Source: Acidobacteriaceae bacterium
Lineage (GTDB): Bacteria > Acidobacteriota > Terriglobia > Terriglobales > Acidobacteriaceae
DNA: 49,941 nt
Assembly (NCBI GenBank): GCA_030038435.1
Contig: JASHOY010000302.1
Span: forward strand, 1 to 49,941
Direction of reading: 5' to 3'
In this document: positions 9,289-19,270 of the stretch, piece after piece
How positions within the stretch are numbered: the stretch's first letter is position 1
Layout: each line of letters starts with the position of its first letter
Notes under the pieces: model-generated
The model's database searches: none
The model's input: only the letters and a program-made list of their open reading frames with translations
What the model was told of the DNA's origin: nothing
Program-made: the position numbers and the translations under genes

Positions 9289-10335
9289 TTGAAAGCCCTG
9301 GTGCTTGAAGAGAAACTACGTCTCTCGCTGCGCGAAATCGAGCTTCCGCGCGAGATGGGTACGCGCGACGTTTTGATTCGCGTGGCGCGCGTGGGAATTT
9401 GCGGCAGTGACGTGCATTATTACAAGCACGGGCGTATCGGCCCCTTCGAGGTGAAGCAGCCGATGGTCCTCGGCCACGAAGCGGCGGGCATAATAACCGC
9501 AGTCGGAAGCGAGGTGCGCGATCTCAAGCCCGGCGATCGTGTCTGCATGGAGCCGGGTATTCCCGACCTCGCCTCTCGCGCCAGCCGCGAAGGCCACTAC
9601 AATCTCGACGCCGCGGTCCGCTTCTGGGCCACGCCGCCGGTTCATGGCTGCCTCACAGGCGAGGTTGTGCATCCCGCGGCTTTCACCTTCAAGCTGCCCG
9701 CGCATCTTTCGCTGGCTGAAGGCGCAATGGTCGAGCCCTTTGCCGTGGGCATGCATGCTGCCGGCAAAGCGGGCGTCAAGCCGGGCGCCACGATTGTAGT
9801 GATTGGCGCCGGGCCCATTGGGGTGATGACGGCGCTCGCCGCGTTGGCTGCGGGTGCGGGACAGGTGCTGGTCTCCGATCTTTTCTCAGAAAAGCTTGCC
9901 ATCGCAGCGCAGTACCGGGGTCTGACCCCGGTGAACATCCGCAGCGAATCACTGGCGGCACGCGTAATCGAGGTCACGGCAGGGTGGGGCGCAGACGTAA
10001 TTTTCGAAGCCAGCGGAAGCCCGAAGGCCCTGGAAGGAATCTTTGACCTGCTGGCGCCGGCCGGAACACTGGTGCTGGTGGGCATGCCGCCGGAACCGGT
10101 TCGCCTTGATGTGGTGGCCGCGCAAACCAAAGAAGCGCGCATTGAAACCATTTTCCGTTACGCCAATGTCTATCCCCGCGCTGTAGCCCTGCTGGCATCG
10201 GGCAAGGTTGATTTGAAGCCGCTCATCTCGGCGGTTTTCCCCTTCGAGCAGAGCATCTCGGCATTCGAACGCGCCGCCGAAGGCCGTCCTGCGGACATCA
10301 AGCTGCAGATCGCGCTGGAGGAATCGGCCGCGTGA
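9289..10335 (+). CDS. Zinc-dependent polyol dehydrogenase, D-xylulose reductase (xylitol dehydrogenase)/sorbitol dehydrogenase type
   Basis: Encodes 348 residues. The TTG start is supported by a strong GGAGGG at 9277-9282 with 6-nt spacing and by the usual MKALVLEE opening. It is a medium-chain dehydrogenase: catalytic zinc ligands Cys38 (GICGSD), His63 and Glu64 (GHE), and a Rossmann NAD-binding GAGPIG motif near residue 173. The four-cysteine structural-zinc lobe is absent: the loop after MEPGIP has no Cys at those positions, as in sorbitol dehydrogenase and rhizobial-type xylitol dehydrogenases, which it resembles through the [12 protein letters not shown] segment. Expected reaction: NAD-linked oxidation of a pentitol such as xylitol to a ketose. 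It overlaps the transporter gene by 4 nt. I saw no kinase or isomerase for the product nearby. Confidence 0.87.
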   Translation: MKALVLEEKLRLSLREIELPREMGTRDVLIRVARVGICGSDVHYYKHGRIGPFEVKQPMVLGHEAAGIITAVGSEVRDLKPGDRVCMEPGIPDLASRASREGHYNLDAAVRFWATPPVHGCLTGEVVHPAAFTFKLPAHLSLAEGAMVEPFAVGMHAAGKAGVKPGATIVVIGAGPIGVMTALAALAAGAGQVLVSDLFSEKLAIAAQYRGLTPVNIRSESLAARVIEVTAGWGADVIFEASGSPKALEGIFDLLAPAGTLVLVGMPPEPVRLDVVAAQTKEARIETIFRYANVYPRAVALLASGKVDLKPLISAVFPFEQSISAFERAAEGRPADIKLQIALEESAA

Positions 10336-11642
10336 CCACAGACGGCGTGCAAGCCGCGGAAGCCGGGGCGCCCCGGCCCGATCGTCACTTCCTCGGCATG
10401 CCGCTGGCGCTGCTGGGTGGCTACATCGCCATCATCTTCTGCATGACCGGTGACGGAATCGAGCAGGCCTTCCTCTCCAAGTACCTGGTCAACATCGGTT
10501 TCAGCGCTGGCCACACCGCGCTCATCTTCACGGTCTACGGCGCAACCGCCGCGCTCTCAAGCTGGCTCTCGGGAGTGCTGGCCGACGTCTTCACTCCGCG
10601 CCGCATCATGCTCATCGGCGTAGCGTGGTGGCTGGTCTTCCACTGCCTCTTTCTCTGGCTTGGGCTCCGGCACGCAAATCTGCCGCTCACCCTTCTCTTC
10701 TACGGGATACGCGGCTTTGCTTATCCTCTTTTCTTCTACGGTTTCTTTGTGTGGGTCGTGGAGAAGAGCCGCCCTCATGAGCTGGCGTCGGCGATCGGCT
10801 GGACCTGGGCCATGTTCACCATCGGCTACGGAATTGTGGGATCTTATCTGCCCAGTTTCACCATCGTATGGATCGGTTACACGGGCACGCTGTGGATGTC
10901 GACGCTGTGGGTGCTCATGGGAGGGTTGCTTATCTTCTTCTTCACGCGCAGCGATCCGCAGTTGCAGCGTGAAGTGGCCCGGCACGCCGGTCCCCGGGCC
11001 GGCAGGCTGGCAGAAATCAGCAAGTGCGTCACGCTGATTTTCCACAACCGCAACATCGCGCTGGCGCTGATCACGCGCATCATCTGCAACCTGTCGCTGT
11101 TCGGATTTCCGGTGATCATGCCGCTGTTCTACACCTCGTCGCGCATCGGCTTCAGTGTGCCGCAGTGGGCGCGCATCTGGGGCACCTTCTTTCTGGTGCA
11201 GCCGGTTACCAACGTGGTCTGGGGGCTGATTGGCGACCGCATCGGCTGGATGCGCCAGATGCGCTGGTTCGGATTCGTAGGCTGCGGCACGGCATCGTTG
11301 CTCTTCTATTGGCTGCCGCTGCATTTTCCCCACAACATGCTGGCCGCCACCGTCGCGGCGCTGCTCTTCGCATTCACGGTCACATCGTTTGTGCCCATGG
11401 GCGCCATCTTTCCCATGATGGAACCGGATCACAAGGGCGCCGCCGTATCGGTGCAGAACCTCGGCGGGGGTCTGGCCAACTTCGGCGGGCCCATGCTCGC
11501 CGCTCTGATTCTTCCATTCGGCGGATTTGCCGGCGTGGTCGTGGCCTATGGCGTTCTCTATTACCTGGCGGCGATACTCACGTTCTTCATTTATGTGGAG
11601 CAGCCGAAAGGCGCTTCAGCCGCATCCCTCGCGACACACTGA
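10332..11642 (+). CDS. MFS sugar-alcohol transporter, RbtT/DalT/CsbX family
   Basis: Encodes 436 residues with about 12 hydrophobic helices. The GTG start overlaps the dehydrogenase stop codon (GTGA), implying translational coupling. The N-terminal helix region with [19 protein letters not shown] and the [15 protein letters not shown] segment are hallmarks of the ribitol/D-arabinitol transporter group. It likely imports by proton symport the pentitol that the upstream dehydrogenase oxidises; pairing of an RbtT/DalT transporter with a polyol dehydrogenase is the classical arrangement. The exact polyol is not determined. Confidence 0.88.
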   Translation: MTTDGVQAAEAGAPRPDRHFLGMPLALLGGYIAIIFCMTGDGIEQAFLSKYLVNIGFSAGHTALIFTVYGATAALSSWLSGVLADVFTPRRIMLIGVAWWLVFHCLFLWLGLRHANLPLTLLFYGIRGFAYPLFFYGFFVWVVEKSRPHELASAIGWTWAMFTIGYGIVGSYLPSFTIVWIGYTGTLWMSTLWVLMGGLLIFFFTRSDPQLQREVARHAGPRAGRLAEISKCVTLIFHNRNIALALITRIICNLSLFGFPVIMPLFYTSSRIGFSVPQWARIWGTFFLVQPVTNVVWGLIGDRIGWMRQMRWFGFVGCGTASLLFYWLPLHFPHNMLAATVAALLFAFTVTSFVPMGAIFPMMEPDHKGAAVSVQNLGGGLANFGGPMLAALILPFGGFAGVVVAYGVLYYLAAILTFFIYVEQPKGASAASLATH

Positions 11643-11672
11643 AAGCCTCCACGCGTATCCTCCCGCCAAATT

Positions 11673-13670
11673 CTATGGCTGTGCAGAAGGCGAGCGAACC
11701 GCGGCGGCATTCCCGTCGCAGGGTTTGCCGTCGCACAGCGCGCCGGTAATTCCCTTCCCTTCGGTAATGGTGTAAATGCGATCGACCGCGGGCAAATGCA
11801 TTTTCTCCACTGCCCCATCCGGCCAGTGAATTTCCACCAGCTCGACCCTATCCAGGTTGCCCAAACCGAAGTGCACGCGCATGTCGTTCGACGAGAGATA
11901 GCTGCCGCCGCTGAGCACATCCTGGCGCCGGCGAATACCCCCCGCGGTGAGATATACGGTGGAGCCCACTGCGTCACGCGGGCTCCTGGGACCGCCGATG
12001 AGTTTCATCTCCACCCAGTGATTATGGTCGGGATTCACATTGCGCAACAGCACTGGAACGCCGTCCATATTGTTGATGACGACGTCGATTTTGCCGTTGT
12101 TGAAGAGGTCTCCGAATGCGGCGCCGCGCCCTACGCTGACCACTGCCAGTCCGGTGCCCTCCACCGCTGGAACCAGATCGAACTTTCCGTTCTTCAGGTT
12201 GTGGTAAAGCAGCGGGCGCTGGGCGTAGCTTTCTCCCCACTCCGGATGCTGATCGACCTGGGGGTAGACGTGTCCGTTAGCGATAAACAGGTCAAGCCAG
12301 CCGTCGTTGTCGTAATCCAGAAAGCCGTCGCCGAAGCCGACAAACGGAATGGAAGGTTCCGCAATGCCGGCCTGGTAGCTCACATCCGTAAAGTTCCCGT
12401 GACCGTCGTTCTGGAAAAGAATGTCGTAATCATCCGCAAAGGTGGTGTTGACGATGTCCAGATGGCCATTGTTCAGATAATCCCCGGCGGCAATGCCCAT
12501 GTTCGCCGCTTCCCGGCCATCGGCATTCAATGCATAGCCGCTCATGTAGCTGTCGTCTTCGAAGGTTCCATTGCCCTTGTTGATGTAGAGATAGTTGGGC
12601 GTGGAGTCGTTGGCAACCAGCAGATCCGGCTTGCCGTCGTTATTCACGTCGGCAAACAAAGCGCCCAGGCCGTAATAGGCGTTGGGGTCATCGACGCCCA
12701 GCTTTTTGCTTACATCCGTGAATGTCCCGTTCCCGTTGTTGTGATAGAGATGATCGTGTGCTCCCTGCAAACCGCGCGGCCCGCACATCACCTGCACGCC
12801 GCGGTACTGGCAAAAGGCGTAGCCGACTGCCTTGGAGCCGGAGAGCGGAGGGTTCTTCAGGTCCAGATGGATGTAACCGTCCACAAACAAGTCCAGGTTT
12901 CCATCGCCGTCGTAATCCCCGAATGTGGCGCCGGCCGACCACGAGTCGAGCGCCACACCGGCTTGTTCGGCTACATCGGTGAAAGTGCCGTCATGGTTGT
13001 TGCGATAGAGGCGGTTCTTGCCGTAGTTGGTCACATAGATGTCAGGCCAGCCGTCGTTGTTGTAGTCGCCGACAGCGCAGCCATAGCCCCAGCGATCATT
13101 GGTAACTCCGGCGAAATTGGCCACATTGGTAAAGGTGCCATCGTGGTTATTGCGAAAGAGTGCGGCGTGCGGCGGAGTGGCTTTGCCTTCGAGCGCATCG
13201 TAAGTCGAGCCGTTGACAAGGTAGATGTCGAGCCAGCCATCGTTGTTGTAATCCAGCAGGCATACCCCTGGGCCCTTGGCTTCGAGAATAAGCTTCTTTT
13301 CCGGCGTCCCGGCTTTGTGGTGCCAGACGGTGAGGCCTGCTTGTTTGGCAACGTCTTCAAAGACAATCGGACCGGCTTTTACAAAACCGCCCGCGGTGAT
13401 GGGGCGATGCTGGTTATCGAACACCGCGGCATGGGGGCCGGCGCTGGCTATGCCTCCGCCAGTAGCCTGCCCTTGCGGCTCGTTCTGCGCACCTGCCGCA
13501 CTCACCGGCGTCACCGCGAAGTAGGCCGCGGGATTCCCCAGCGCATAAAGAATGGCTAATATGGCAAGAACAATCAGGGAAAGAGGCCAATGATCTCGAA
13601 TGCACTGCCTAAGCTGTCCACCCACCTTGCTAAGGCGCAGCCGGCGAAACCAAGCCGGATTCGATTGCAA
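11673..13670 (-). CDS. Membrane-anchored CRTAC1 family protein (FG-GAP/VCBS repeats, ASPIC/UnbV domain)
   Basis: Encodes 665 residues. The TTG start at 13670 follows AGAGGT with 7-nt spacing. A single N-terminal hydrophobic segment (about 29-54) after a basic stretch looks like an uncleaved anchor or signal. The body is an FG-GAP-type propeller with repeated calcium-binding-like loops (DYNNDGWLDI, DYDGDGNLDLF, DVNNDGKPDLL, DYDNDGWLDLF). The ASPIC/UnbV domain closes the protein (about 560-640), with the usual GGSYLSSNDMRVHFGLG segment. Such proteins are very numerous in Acidobacteriota and Planctomycetota and are thought to be extracytoplasmic binding modules; no enzyme activity is established. 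It converges with the MFS gene across 30 nt and diverges from the histidine kinase. Confidence 0.9.
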   Translation of the reverse strand: MQSNPAWFRRLRLSKVGGQLRQCIRDHWPLSLIVLAILAILYALGNPAAYFAVTPVSAAGAQNEPQGQATGGGIASAGPHAAVFDNQHRPITAGGFVKAGPIVFEDVAKQAGLTVWHHKAGTPEKKLILEAKGPGVCLLDYNNDGWLDIYLVNGSTYDALEGKATPPHAALFRNNHDGTFTNVANFAGVTNDRWGYGCAVGDYNNDGWPDIYVTNYGKNRLYRNNHDGTFTDVAEQAGVALDSWSAGATFGDYDGDGNLDLFVDGYIHLDLKNPPLSGSKAVGYAFCQYRGVQVMCGPRGLQGAHDHLYHNNGNGTFTDVSKKLGVDDPNAYYGLGALFADVNNDGKPDLLVANDSTPNYLYINKGNGTFEDDSYMSGYALNADGREAANMGIAAGDYLNNGHLDIVNTTFADDYDILFQNDGHGNFTDVSYQAGIAEPSIPFVGFGDGFLDYDNDGWLDLFIANGHVYPQVDQHPEWGESYAQRPLLYHNLKNGKFDLVPAVEGTGLAVVSVGRGAAFGDLFNNGKIDVVINNMDGVPVLLRNVNPDHNHWVEMKLIGGPRSPRDAVGSTVYLTAGGIRRRQDVLSGGSYLSSNDMRVHFGLGNLDRVELVEIHWPDGAVEKMHLPAVDRIYTITEGKGITGALCDGKPCDGNAAAVRSPSAQP

Positions 13671-14018
13671 CGTGTTTACCTCTACCGGCCATAGTACACT
13701 GCCGGCGAACGACCCGCGGCTATAGCCGTCTGCCGTCCACTTACGTTAAACTGGCCCTCTCCGCGCAATCGTTTGCCGGGGCAGCGTCAGGCAAAGTTCT
13801 TCGCCGCCGGCCGGGATAGTATTTTGGGTTACCGCGGAAATGCGCGAATGAGCAGTAAATTCCGGCCATGCCGTTGTCACGCGACGGAGTTAGCTGGACC
13901 AATGCGTAGATCCGCTTTTGTGACCCGCTTTTGCGCCAAACCGGTTGATCCAACACAAACAAGGCAGATCTCCGCGACAAAACCGGTGTCTCATCCCGGT
14001 TCTGCCGTTGGGCGCCCA
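13671..14018. other. Divergent promoter region, 348 bp
   Basis: Separates the minus-strand CRTAC1 gene from the plus-strand kinase. The kinase frame is open from 13773, but the extra residues (Arg/Cys/Pro-rich) precede a good signal peptide and are probably not translated. No confident -35/-10 pair or operator dyad was identified. Confidence 0.35.
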
Positions 14019-16964
14019 ATGCGCGTAGCGAACAATGTCCTGCCGGCCCGCGCGATGGCGCTTTTCTTCTGCGCCGCTGCTCTGCTTATTGGGGTTTTGC
14101 CGGCATGGGCTCTTGATCCCTCTACTCCGCTGACCGATCTGAGCACGCAGTCATGGGTGCTGGAAAACGGGCTGCCCCAAAACACCGTGCAGGCGCTGGC
14201 GCAAACGCATGATGGTTTTCTGTGGGTCGGCACTGAAGCGGGCCTGGCGCGATTCGACGGCAGCGGCTTCCGGATTTACGATCACAACTCCACCCCGGCG
14301 CTGCCGGCCAGCGATATTCACTGCCTGCTCGCTTCAGGCGACGGATCGTTATGGGTGGGCACGAGCCAGGGCCTTGCGCAACTGAAGGATGGCAAAGTTG
14401 CTGTCCTGACCACTCGCGAAGGTTTGCCTTCGAACGACATTCGTTCGCTGAGCATCGACGCTCGCGGCCTCATCAGCGTTTCCACGGCCGGCGGCGAGGC
14501 CCAGATTCAGGGAGAGAGCGCGGTTCCGGTGCAATCCGATGAGCAGGAATCGTCTGCTTCCACTTCCAACATTGTCTTCTCCGTCACGCTCCCGGATGGC
14601 CGCATCGCTCAAGCTACGCGGAGCACTTTGCTGGTGCCGCTGCGCAGCGGCGAACTGCGCTTGACCGTAGGCCGGGAGCTGCCCGGCAATCGCATCCAGA
14701 CGCTTCTCGTCGACAGCGCGGGGAGTTTATGGATCGGCACCGACGGCGGGCTGGCGCGCGTGGTTGGCGGCACAGTGCAACTCTTCCCGCCCAGCGATCC
14801 TTTGTCGACCGCTTCCGTGCTGGCCCTTCTTGAAGACCACGAAGGTGACCTCTGGATCGGGACCGAAACCGAAGGCCTGCACATCCTGCGCGACCGCCGC
14901 TTTTTCACTTTTGGCGCCCATGAAGGTCTGGCTTCCGACGCTACCACTACCATTGTGGAAGATCGCTCGGGAACGCTTTGGGTGGGAACCTCGGGAAACG
15001 GGTTGAACGCCGTGCATTTGAATGAAGACGGTACCGGCACCGAAGTGTTTCCCGCTCGCGCCGGGGTTCGGAACTACACGGTGCAAAACGGCCTGGCCAG
15101 CGACGTGATTCTTTCCCTCGCCGCCGCACCCAATGGGGACCTGTGGGTGGGCACGCCGGACGGACTCAGCCGGATTCACAGCGGCGCCATCGACACGTTT
15201 ACTTCCGCAGACGGGCTGCCTGACGACTTCATCCGCTCTCTCTATGTAGACTCCGACGGTTCCCTCTGGATCGGCACCAGGCACGGACTTGCGCATTGGA
15301 CCTCCCCGGTCGGAGGCCAGACGAATATCAAGATCTATACGCAGACTGAGGGATTGGGCAGCGATCTGGTGGGCGCGATGACACGCGACACCTACGGCAA
15401 TCTATGGATTGCAACACTGGCTGGACTCTCGCGCCTGCGCACCGGCAAGATCGTCAATTTTACGACCGCAAACGGACTCTCCAGCGACGTGGTCACAGCG
15501 CTGTTGCCTGGCTCCGACGGGACACTCCTCATCGGCACGGAAAGCCACGGACTGGACCTTTGGGATGGGCATCGTTTTTTACCGGTCAATAACAGCGGCC
15601 TGCAGCGAACCACCATCCACGCAATTCTCAGTGACGGTCTGGGACATGTTTGGTTCGCTACCGGGAACGGCATTGCGCGTTGCGACTGCGATATGGCTGC
15701 GGGAACCTCGTCGAAGATGTGTTCGCACTGGATCGAGTTTGGGACCGCCGACGGACTGCGCACTCGCCAGATGGCTACCAACAGCCACCCCTCGGCATGG
15801 CGCTCGCGCGATGGGCATTTGTGGTTTGCCACTCCGAAGGGTCTGGTGGAAGTCGATCCAGCCCACTTTCGCCTGAACTCGCAACCCCCGCCGGTGGCGC
15901 TGGAACGGTTCACGGTGGACGATGTAAATCAACCCTTCCCTTCCCAGATCACCCCTCTGAAGGTTGCCGCCGGACACGTGCATTTCGAGTTTGATTATGC
16001 GGGCCTCAGTTTCGTTGCGCCACAGAAAGTCCGCTACCGCTACATGCTGGAGGGATTCGACCACGGGTGGACAGATGCAGGCGTCCGGCGATCCGCCTAT
16101 TACACCAATATTCCGCCCGGCAACTACACCTTCCGCGTGGAGGCTGCCAATAACGATGGCCTCTGGAATACCACCGGCGCGACTCTCACCTTCGACCTGC
16201 AGCGTCACTACTACCAGACCTTATGGTTTTACGCGCTGCTGCTGGCGGCCATGATGGGAAGTATCTTCCTCTTGATCCGGCGGCGATTGCGACTCGCCGA
16301 GCGCGAGTTTCGCGCCGTATTGGGCGAGCGCAGCCGGATTGCGCGGGAGATTCATGATACGCTGGCGCAGGGTTACGTAGGGGTATCTGTCCAACTGGAA
16401 CTGCTGGCAGAATTGTTGCGCCTGAAAAAGCTGGAAGCCGCGGCGAAACAGCTGGACGCAACCCGCCAGTATGTGCGCGAAGGGCTGGCCGATGCCAGGC
16501 AATCGATTTGGGCCTTGCGCACGCAGGACTCCGCAGAAGAGACGCTCCCCGTGAAGCTGGGGCGCATGGCAGAACAGGCAGGAAGCGATGATCTTCGGAC
16601 CCGGTTCAATGTCGCCGGCGCTTACCGTCCCCTGGCGGCAGCCACCGAACGCGAATTGCTTCGTGTAGCCCAGGAAGCCATTCATAATGTTAAGAAGCAT
16701 GCACAGGCAAGCGAACTCTCGGTTCGCTTGGAGTACGGGCAGGAAGCCCTGATGCTGGAAGTTCAGGACAACGGACGCGGGGGAGCGGCGCCGCGTGCAC
16801 CGGGCTTTGAAGCGGGACACTTCGGGGTGACGGGGATGCGGGAACGCGCCGAAGCAGTAGGCGGAAAACTCGAGATAGAAAGCCCGCCCGGCAGGGGAAC
16901 CATCATTCGCTTGCGGGCGCCGGCTTTGGCAGAGGTGCGGGAACACGCCGGAAAGAGAACATGA
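14019..16964 (+). CDS. Propeller sensor histidine kinase (Reg_prop repeats, Y_Y_Y domain, HisKA_3, HATPase)
   Basis: Encodes 981 residues from ATG 14019, which gives a basic start and a signal-like helix ending near PAWA. ATG 14055 is an alternative, and neither has a strong ribosome site. Residues about 40-620 form two stacked sensor propellers with recurrent DGSLWVGT/GLAR motifs. The triple-tyrosine domain (about 650-730, YRYMLEGFDHGW) leads to one transmembrane helix (about 735-757). The cytoplasmic part has the NarL-type phosphoacceptor His779 in IAREIHDTLAQG, an N-box AIHNVKKHA, and G-boxes DNGRGG and GVTGMRERA. It senses an extracytoplasmic ligand, by analogy polysaccharide breakdown products, and phosphorylates the response regulator with which it overlaps by 4 nt. 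Unlike Bacteroidetes hybrid systems, the regulator is a separate protein. Confidence 0.92.
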   Translation: MRVANNVLPARAMALFFCAAALLIGVLPAWALDPSTPLTDLSTQSWVLENGLPQNTVQALAQTHDGFLWVGTEAGLARFDGSGFRIYDHNSTPALPASDIHCLLASGDGSLWVGTSQGLAQLKDGKVAVLTTREGLPSNDIRSLSIDARGLISVSTAGGEAQIQGESAVPVQSDEQESSASTSNIVFSVTLPDGRIAQATRSTLLVPLRSGELRLTVGRELPGNRIQTLLVDSAGSLWIGTDGGLARVVGGTVQLFPPSDPLSTASVLALLEDHEGDLWIGTETEGLHILRDRRFFTFGAHEGLASDATTTIVEDRSGTLWVGTSGNGLNAVHLNEDGTGTEVFPARAGVRNYTVQNGLASDVILSLAAAPNGDLWVGTPDGLSRIHSGAIDTFTSADGLPDDFIRSLYVDSDGSLWIGTRHGLAHWTSPVGGQTNIKIYTQTEGLGSDLVGAMTRDTYGNLWIATLAGLSRLRTGKIVNFTTANGLSSDVVTALLPGSDGTLLIGTESHGLDLWDGHRFLPVNNSGLQRTTIHAILSDGLGHVWFATGNGIARCDCDMAAGTSSKMCSHWIEFGTADGLRTRQMATNSHPSAWRSRDGHLWFATPKGLVEVDPAHFRLNSQPPPVALERFTVDDVNQPFPSQITPLKVAAGHVHFEFDYAGLSFVAPQKVRYRYMLEGFDHGWTDAGVRRSAYYTNIPPGNYTFRVEAANNDGLWNTTGATLTFDLQRHYYQTLWFYALLLAAMMGSIFLLIRRRLRLAEREFRAVLGERSRIAREIHDTLAQGYVGVSVQLELLAELLRLKKLEAAAKQLDATRQYVREGLADARQSIWALRTQDSAEETLPVKLGRMAEQAGSDDLRTRFNVAGAYRPLAAATERELLRVAQEAIHNVKKHAQASELSVRLEYGQEALMLEVQDNGRGGAAPRAPGFEAGHFGVTGMRERAEAVGGKLEIESPPGRGTIIRLRAPALAEVREHAGKRT

Positions 16965-17611
16965 AAAACGAAACCATACGCGTGCTGGTGGTCGAGGACC
17001 ATAACGTCGTCCGCCAGGGTCTCGTAGCCCTGCTCAACGTGGCCGAAGGTTTGGAGGTCGTCGGCGAGGCCGCTGACGGCGTCGAAGCCATTACCCAGTT
17101 CCGCAAACACCGCCCCGACATTACGCTAATTGATCTGCGGCTGCCGCGGCTTAGCGGCGTGGATGCGATTTCGACCATCCGCAAAGAGGAGCCGCAAGCG
17201 CGCTTCATCGTGCTCACCACCTACGACGGCGACGAAGATATTTTTCGCGCCCTCAAGGCCGGCGCCAAGGCCTATCTGCTCAAGGGAATGACTTCTGATG
17301 AGTTGATGGCCGCCATCCGTGCGGTTCACGCCGGAAAATCGCATATTCCGCAGGCCATTGCCGAACGGCTTGCCGAGCGCATGGGCGCCGAAGAACTCAC
17401 GCCGCGAGAGTTCGAAGTCCTCGAGCAGATCGTCCAGGGAAAAAGCAACAAAGAGATTGGCACCGAATTGGACATTTCCGAAGCCACGGTAAAAACCCAC
17501 ATCAACAGCCTGCTGGCCAAACTGGGCGTAACCGATCGCACCCAGGCGGCCACGGCGGCCATCCGCAGGGGCATTGTTCCGCTGGAGTCTTTAAAAAACT
17601 TGAAGTCCTGA
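16961..17611 (+). CDS. NarL/LuxR-type response regulator
   Basis: Encodes 216 residues starting at an ATGA overlap with the kinase gene. The receiver domain (1-120) carries the acidic pair in VVEDH, phosphoacceptor Asp58 in LIDLRLP, the switch Thr in VLTTYDGD, and Lys in YLLKGM. The LuxR-type helix-turn-helix (about 145-205) shows LTPREFEVLEQIVQGKSNKEIG and ISEATVKTHINSLLAKL. It is the cognate output of the propeller kinase. Likely targets include its own operon and nearby genes, but no operator could be assigned. Confidence 0.95.
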   Translation: MKNETIRVLVVEDHNVVRQGLVALLNVAEGLEVVGEAADGVEAITQFRKHRPDITLIDLRLPRLSGVDAISTIRKEEPQARFIVLTTYDGDEDIFRALKAGAKAYLLKGMTSDELMAAIRAVHAGKSHIPQAIAERLAERMGAEELTPREFEVLEQIVQGKSNKEIGTELDISEATVKTHINSLLAKLGVTDRTQAATAAIRRGIVPLESLKNLKS

Positions 17612-17623
17612 ACAGGGAGCACT

Positions 17624-18145
17624 ATGAAGAGTGCGATTTTATACGGATTCTTTGCGGCGTTTCTCATTGCGCCGCTGCAGGCGCAAAAAACCATGTGGCG
17701 GCAGGCCACGGGCGCTGAATTAGCCTCGGTGCTGCCGTCGCGTGCGCAGGTGATCAACGAGCACATTGAAACCGAAATGCGCACCGCTTCGGGAATTGTG
17801 AATGACCGCGGACAATTCGTGGCCGGAGTGGTGCTGCTTACTGCCGGCTACTCCGCAGACGGCAAGTATTCCCACTATCTCATCGTCCAAGTGCCTCTGC
17901 GCTTTCCGGGCTTTGCTCTGACGCCAGGCAATTATCTCCTTGGCTGGACGCGCGCGGGCGCCGAGGATGCGCTCACTGTTCACTTCAACGTGGCCGCTAC
18001 CGGCAAGCTGGTGGGAACGGTAAAAGCCAAAAGGATCAAGGGACCGGGCCGCGTCGAAAGCATCCACATTTGGCCGCCGCAGACTCTCAGCGTCATCCAG
18101 ATCGGGCGCTTCGGCATCCCTTACAAGCTAGGCAAATCGCACTAG
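17624..18145 (+). CDS. Small secreted protein of unknown function (173 aa, paralogue of the gene at 26448)
   Basis: Starts 12 nt after the response regulator with AGGGAG at 17614-17619, so it is probably co-transcribed with the two-component pair. A signal peptide (MKSAILYGFFAAFLIAPLQAQ) precedes a beta-rich mature domain. It has no domain I can name. It shares length (both 173 aa) and a central motif, KYSHYLIVQVPLR followed by a GNY.LGW element, with the 26448 gene, which has KYQAYFITEVPLR followed by GVYGIGF. That suggests a secreted family used more than once in this genome. Linkage to a sensor operon could mean an accessory ligand-binding role, which is speculation. Confidence 0.7.
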   Translation: MKSAILYGFFAAFLIAPLQAQKTMWRQATGAELASVLPSRAQVINEHIETEMRTASGIVNDRGQFVAGVVLLTAGYSADGKYSHYLIVQVPLRFPGFALTPGNYLLGWTRAGAEDALTVHFNVAATGKLVGTVKAKRIKGPGRVESIHIWPPQTLSVIQIGRFGIPYKLGKSH

Positions 18146-18212
18146 GTTGCTGCCTGCCTGAGCGGGTAGGACAACGCCAGACGGGCCATCCCGTTATTGC
18201 GTGCGCCAACGC

Positions 18213-19043
18213 TCAAAACAGCAAACGCGTAGTGACAACGACTCCGTGATTGTAGCTATGGAAATTGCTGGTGGCAATCTGCTCGCCCGCTCCGCCACAC
18301 ACCGCAAGCCGGCCGCTGCGCTCTCCTCCAAGCCTGTGCGAAATTAACAAACCCGGGGTAGCGAAGGTTTGCGTCTTGCCGTCGTTCGGCCCGCCCTTAA
18401 AGTAGGTGGAGTTGAACTCAAGTTGCGGCCAATAGAACTTCGCAAGGTGAGCCTGGCCGGTTATGTTCCACACAATACTGCGTCCCAGCGCACGGGTATC
18501 GTGCACCGGCAGGTTGGCGCCGAGCGTGCTCTGCACATCGAACCAGCCAAATCCCTTGCCCAGGGCCACATTGGGAGAGACCGTCGCGTCGGAGCTGCCA
18601 TTCTTGTGACTCCCGGTTGCGATGCTGGAAGCCAGGAACGCGCTCACCACATAGTCTCCCTTCATTTCATTGCCGGCCAGAAAACGATACTTCAGAAGAA
18701 ACGACATGTCTCCGGCGCCATTCGCCACGGTCGGCGCGCTGTGTTTCAGATAAGGAGGCGGGTTGATGTCGAGTTCTGTTCTTGCGGCCGGAATCAAGTT
18801 CAGACCTTTGCTCCCGTCAAGGCTCCAGGTCGTAACCTGATTTGAAGCAGTCTGCCGGGTGAAATCGGTCCGGTACACCTGAATCAAGCCCACATAGGTC
18901 GTCACCAGCGGCGGAGCCCACCCAGGCTGTTTCGATTGCGTCTGCGTAGCGCGCTGCTCCCATCGCGTGGTGAACCCATTCTGTGCCATCAAAGGCGGAT
19001 AAGCTGCAAGAGCGACGAGGAGGACCAGTGGCGTGCGTTGCAT
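18213..19043 (-). CDS. Putative outer-membrane beta-barrel protein
   Basis: Encodes 276 residues. Start ATG 19043 has GAGGT 5 nt upstream and a signal peptide ending near LMAQ. The mature sequence alternates polar and aromatic residues in strand-length blocks (FLLKYRFLAG, YVVSAFLASSIATG, WNITGQAHLAKFYWPQLEFN, LLISHRLGG) and ends in Phe, the typical BamA-recognised terminus. The pattern resembles the MetA-pathway/phenol-degradation outer-membrane group (PF13557-like) but similarity is only by eye. It converges with the small secreted protein; a short hairpin ACGGG/CCCGT lies between them. Transport role is unknown. Confidence 0.6.
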   Translation of the reverse strand: MQRTPLVLLVALAAYPPLMAQNGFTTRWEQRATQTQSKQPGWAPPLVTTYVGLIQVYRTDFTRQTASNQVTTWSLDGSKGLNLIPAARTELDINPPPYLKHSAPTVANGAGDMSFLLKYRFLAGNEMKGDYVVSAFLASSIATGSHKNGSSDATVSPNVALGKGFGWFDVQSTLGANLPVHDTRALGRSIVWNITGQAHLAKFYWPQLEFNSTYFKGGPNDGKTQTFATPGLLISHRLGGERSGRLAVCGGAGEQIATSNFHSYNHGVVVTTRLLF

Positions 19044-19126
19044 CGAGACCTCGTTCCAGGGGAATGGAGTGTTATGCGAATCCCCAGGAGTATGACAGGT
19101 CGGTTACACGCGATACAACCATCTTA

Positions 19127-19148
19127 GGGTGGAGAATGCAGCCCACCC
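19127..19148. terminator. Weak hairpin downstream of the nonulosonate-like operon
   Basis: GGGTGG at 19127-19132 pairs with CCACCC at 19143-19148 across a 10-nt loop, about 120 nt past the aminotransferase stop. There is no U-tract, so intrinsic termination is doubtful. The flanking CCCACCCATGCGCC resembles intergenic repeats common in Acidobacteriota. Confidence 0.25.
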
Positions 19149-19270
19149 ATGCGCCGAGCGAAGCCCGCGCCAACACACTCCAGACGCTGCTACCACGAAC
19201 ATTGCAGAGTCAAAACGCCGGGCGTCGCGCCCATGCAGGAAGTTAGTTTCCGGCCAGCTCTATAGCTTCG

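Noticed and set aside
11796..13559. Plus-strand 587-residue ORF opposite the CRTAC1 gene
   Set aside because: It is the antisense of a clear FG-GAP/ASPIC gene with its own TTG start and ribosome site; its sequence (many Val/Ile/His runs) has no domain.
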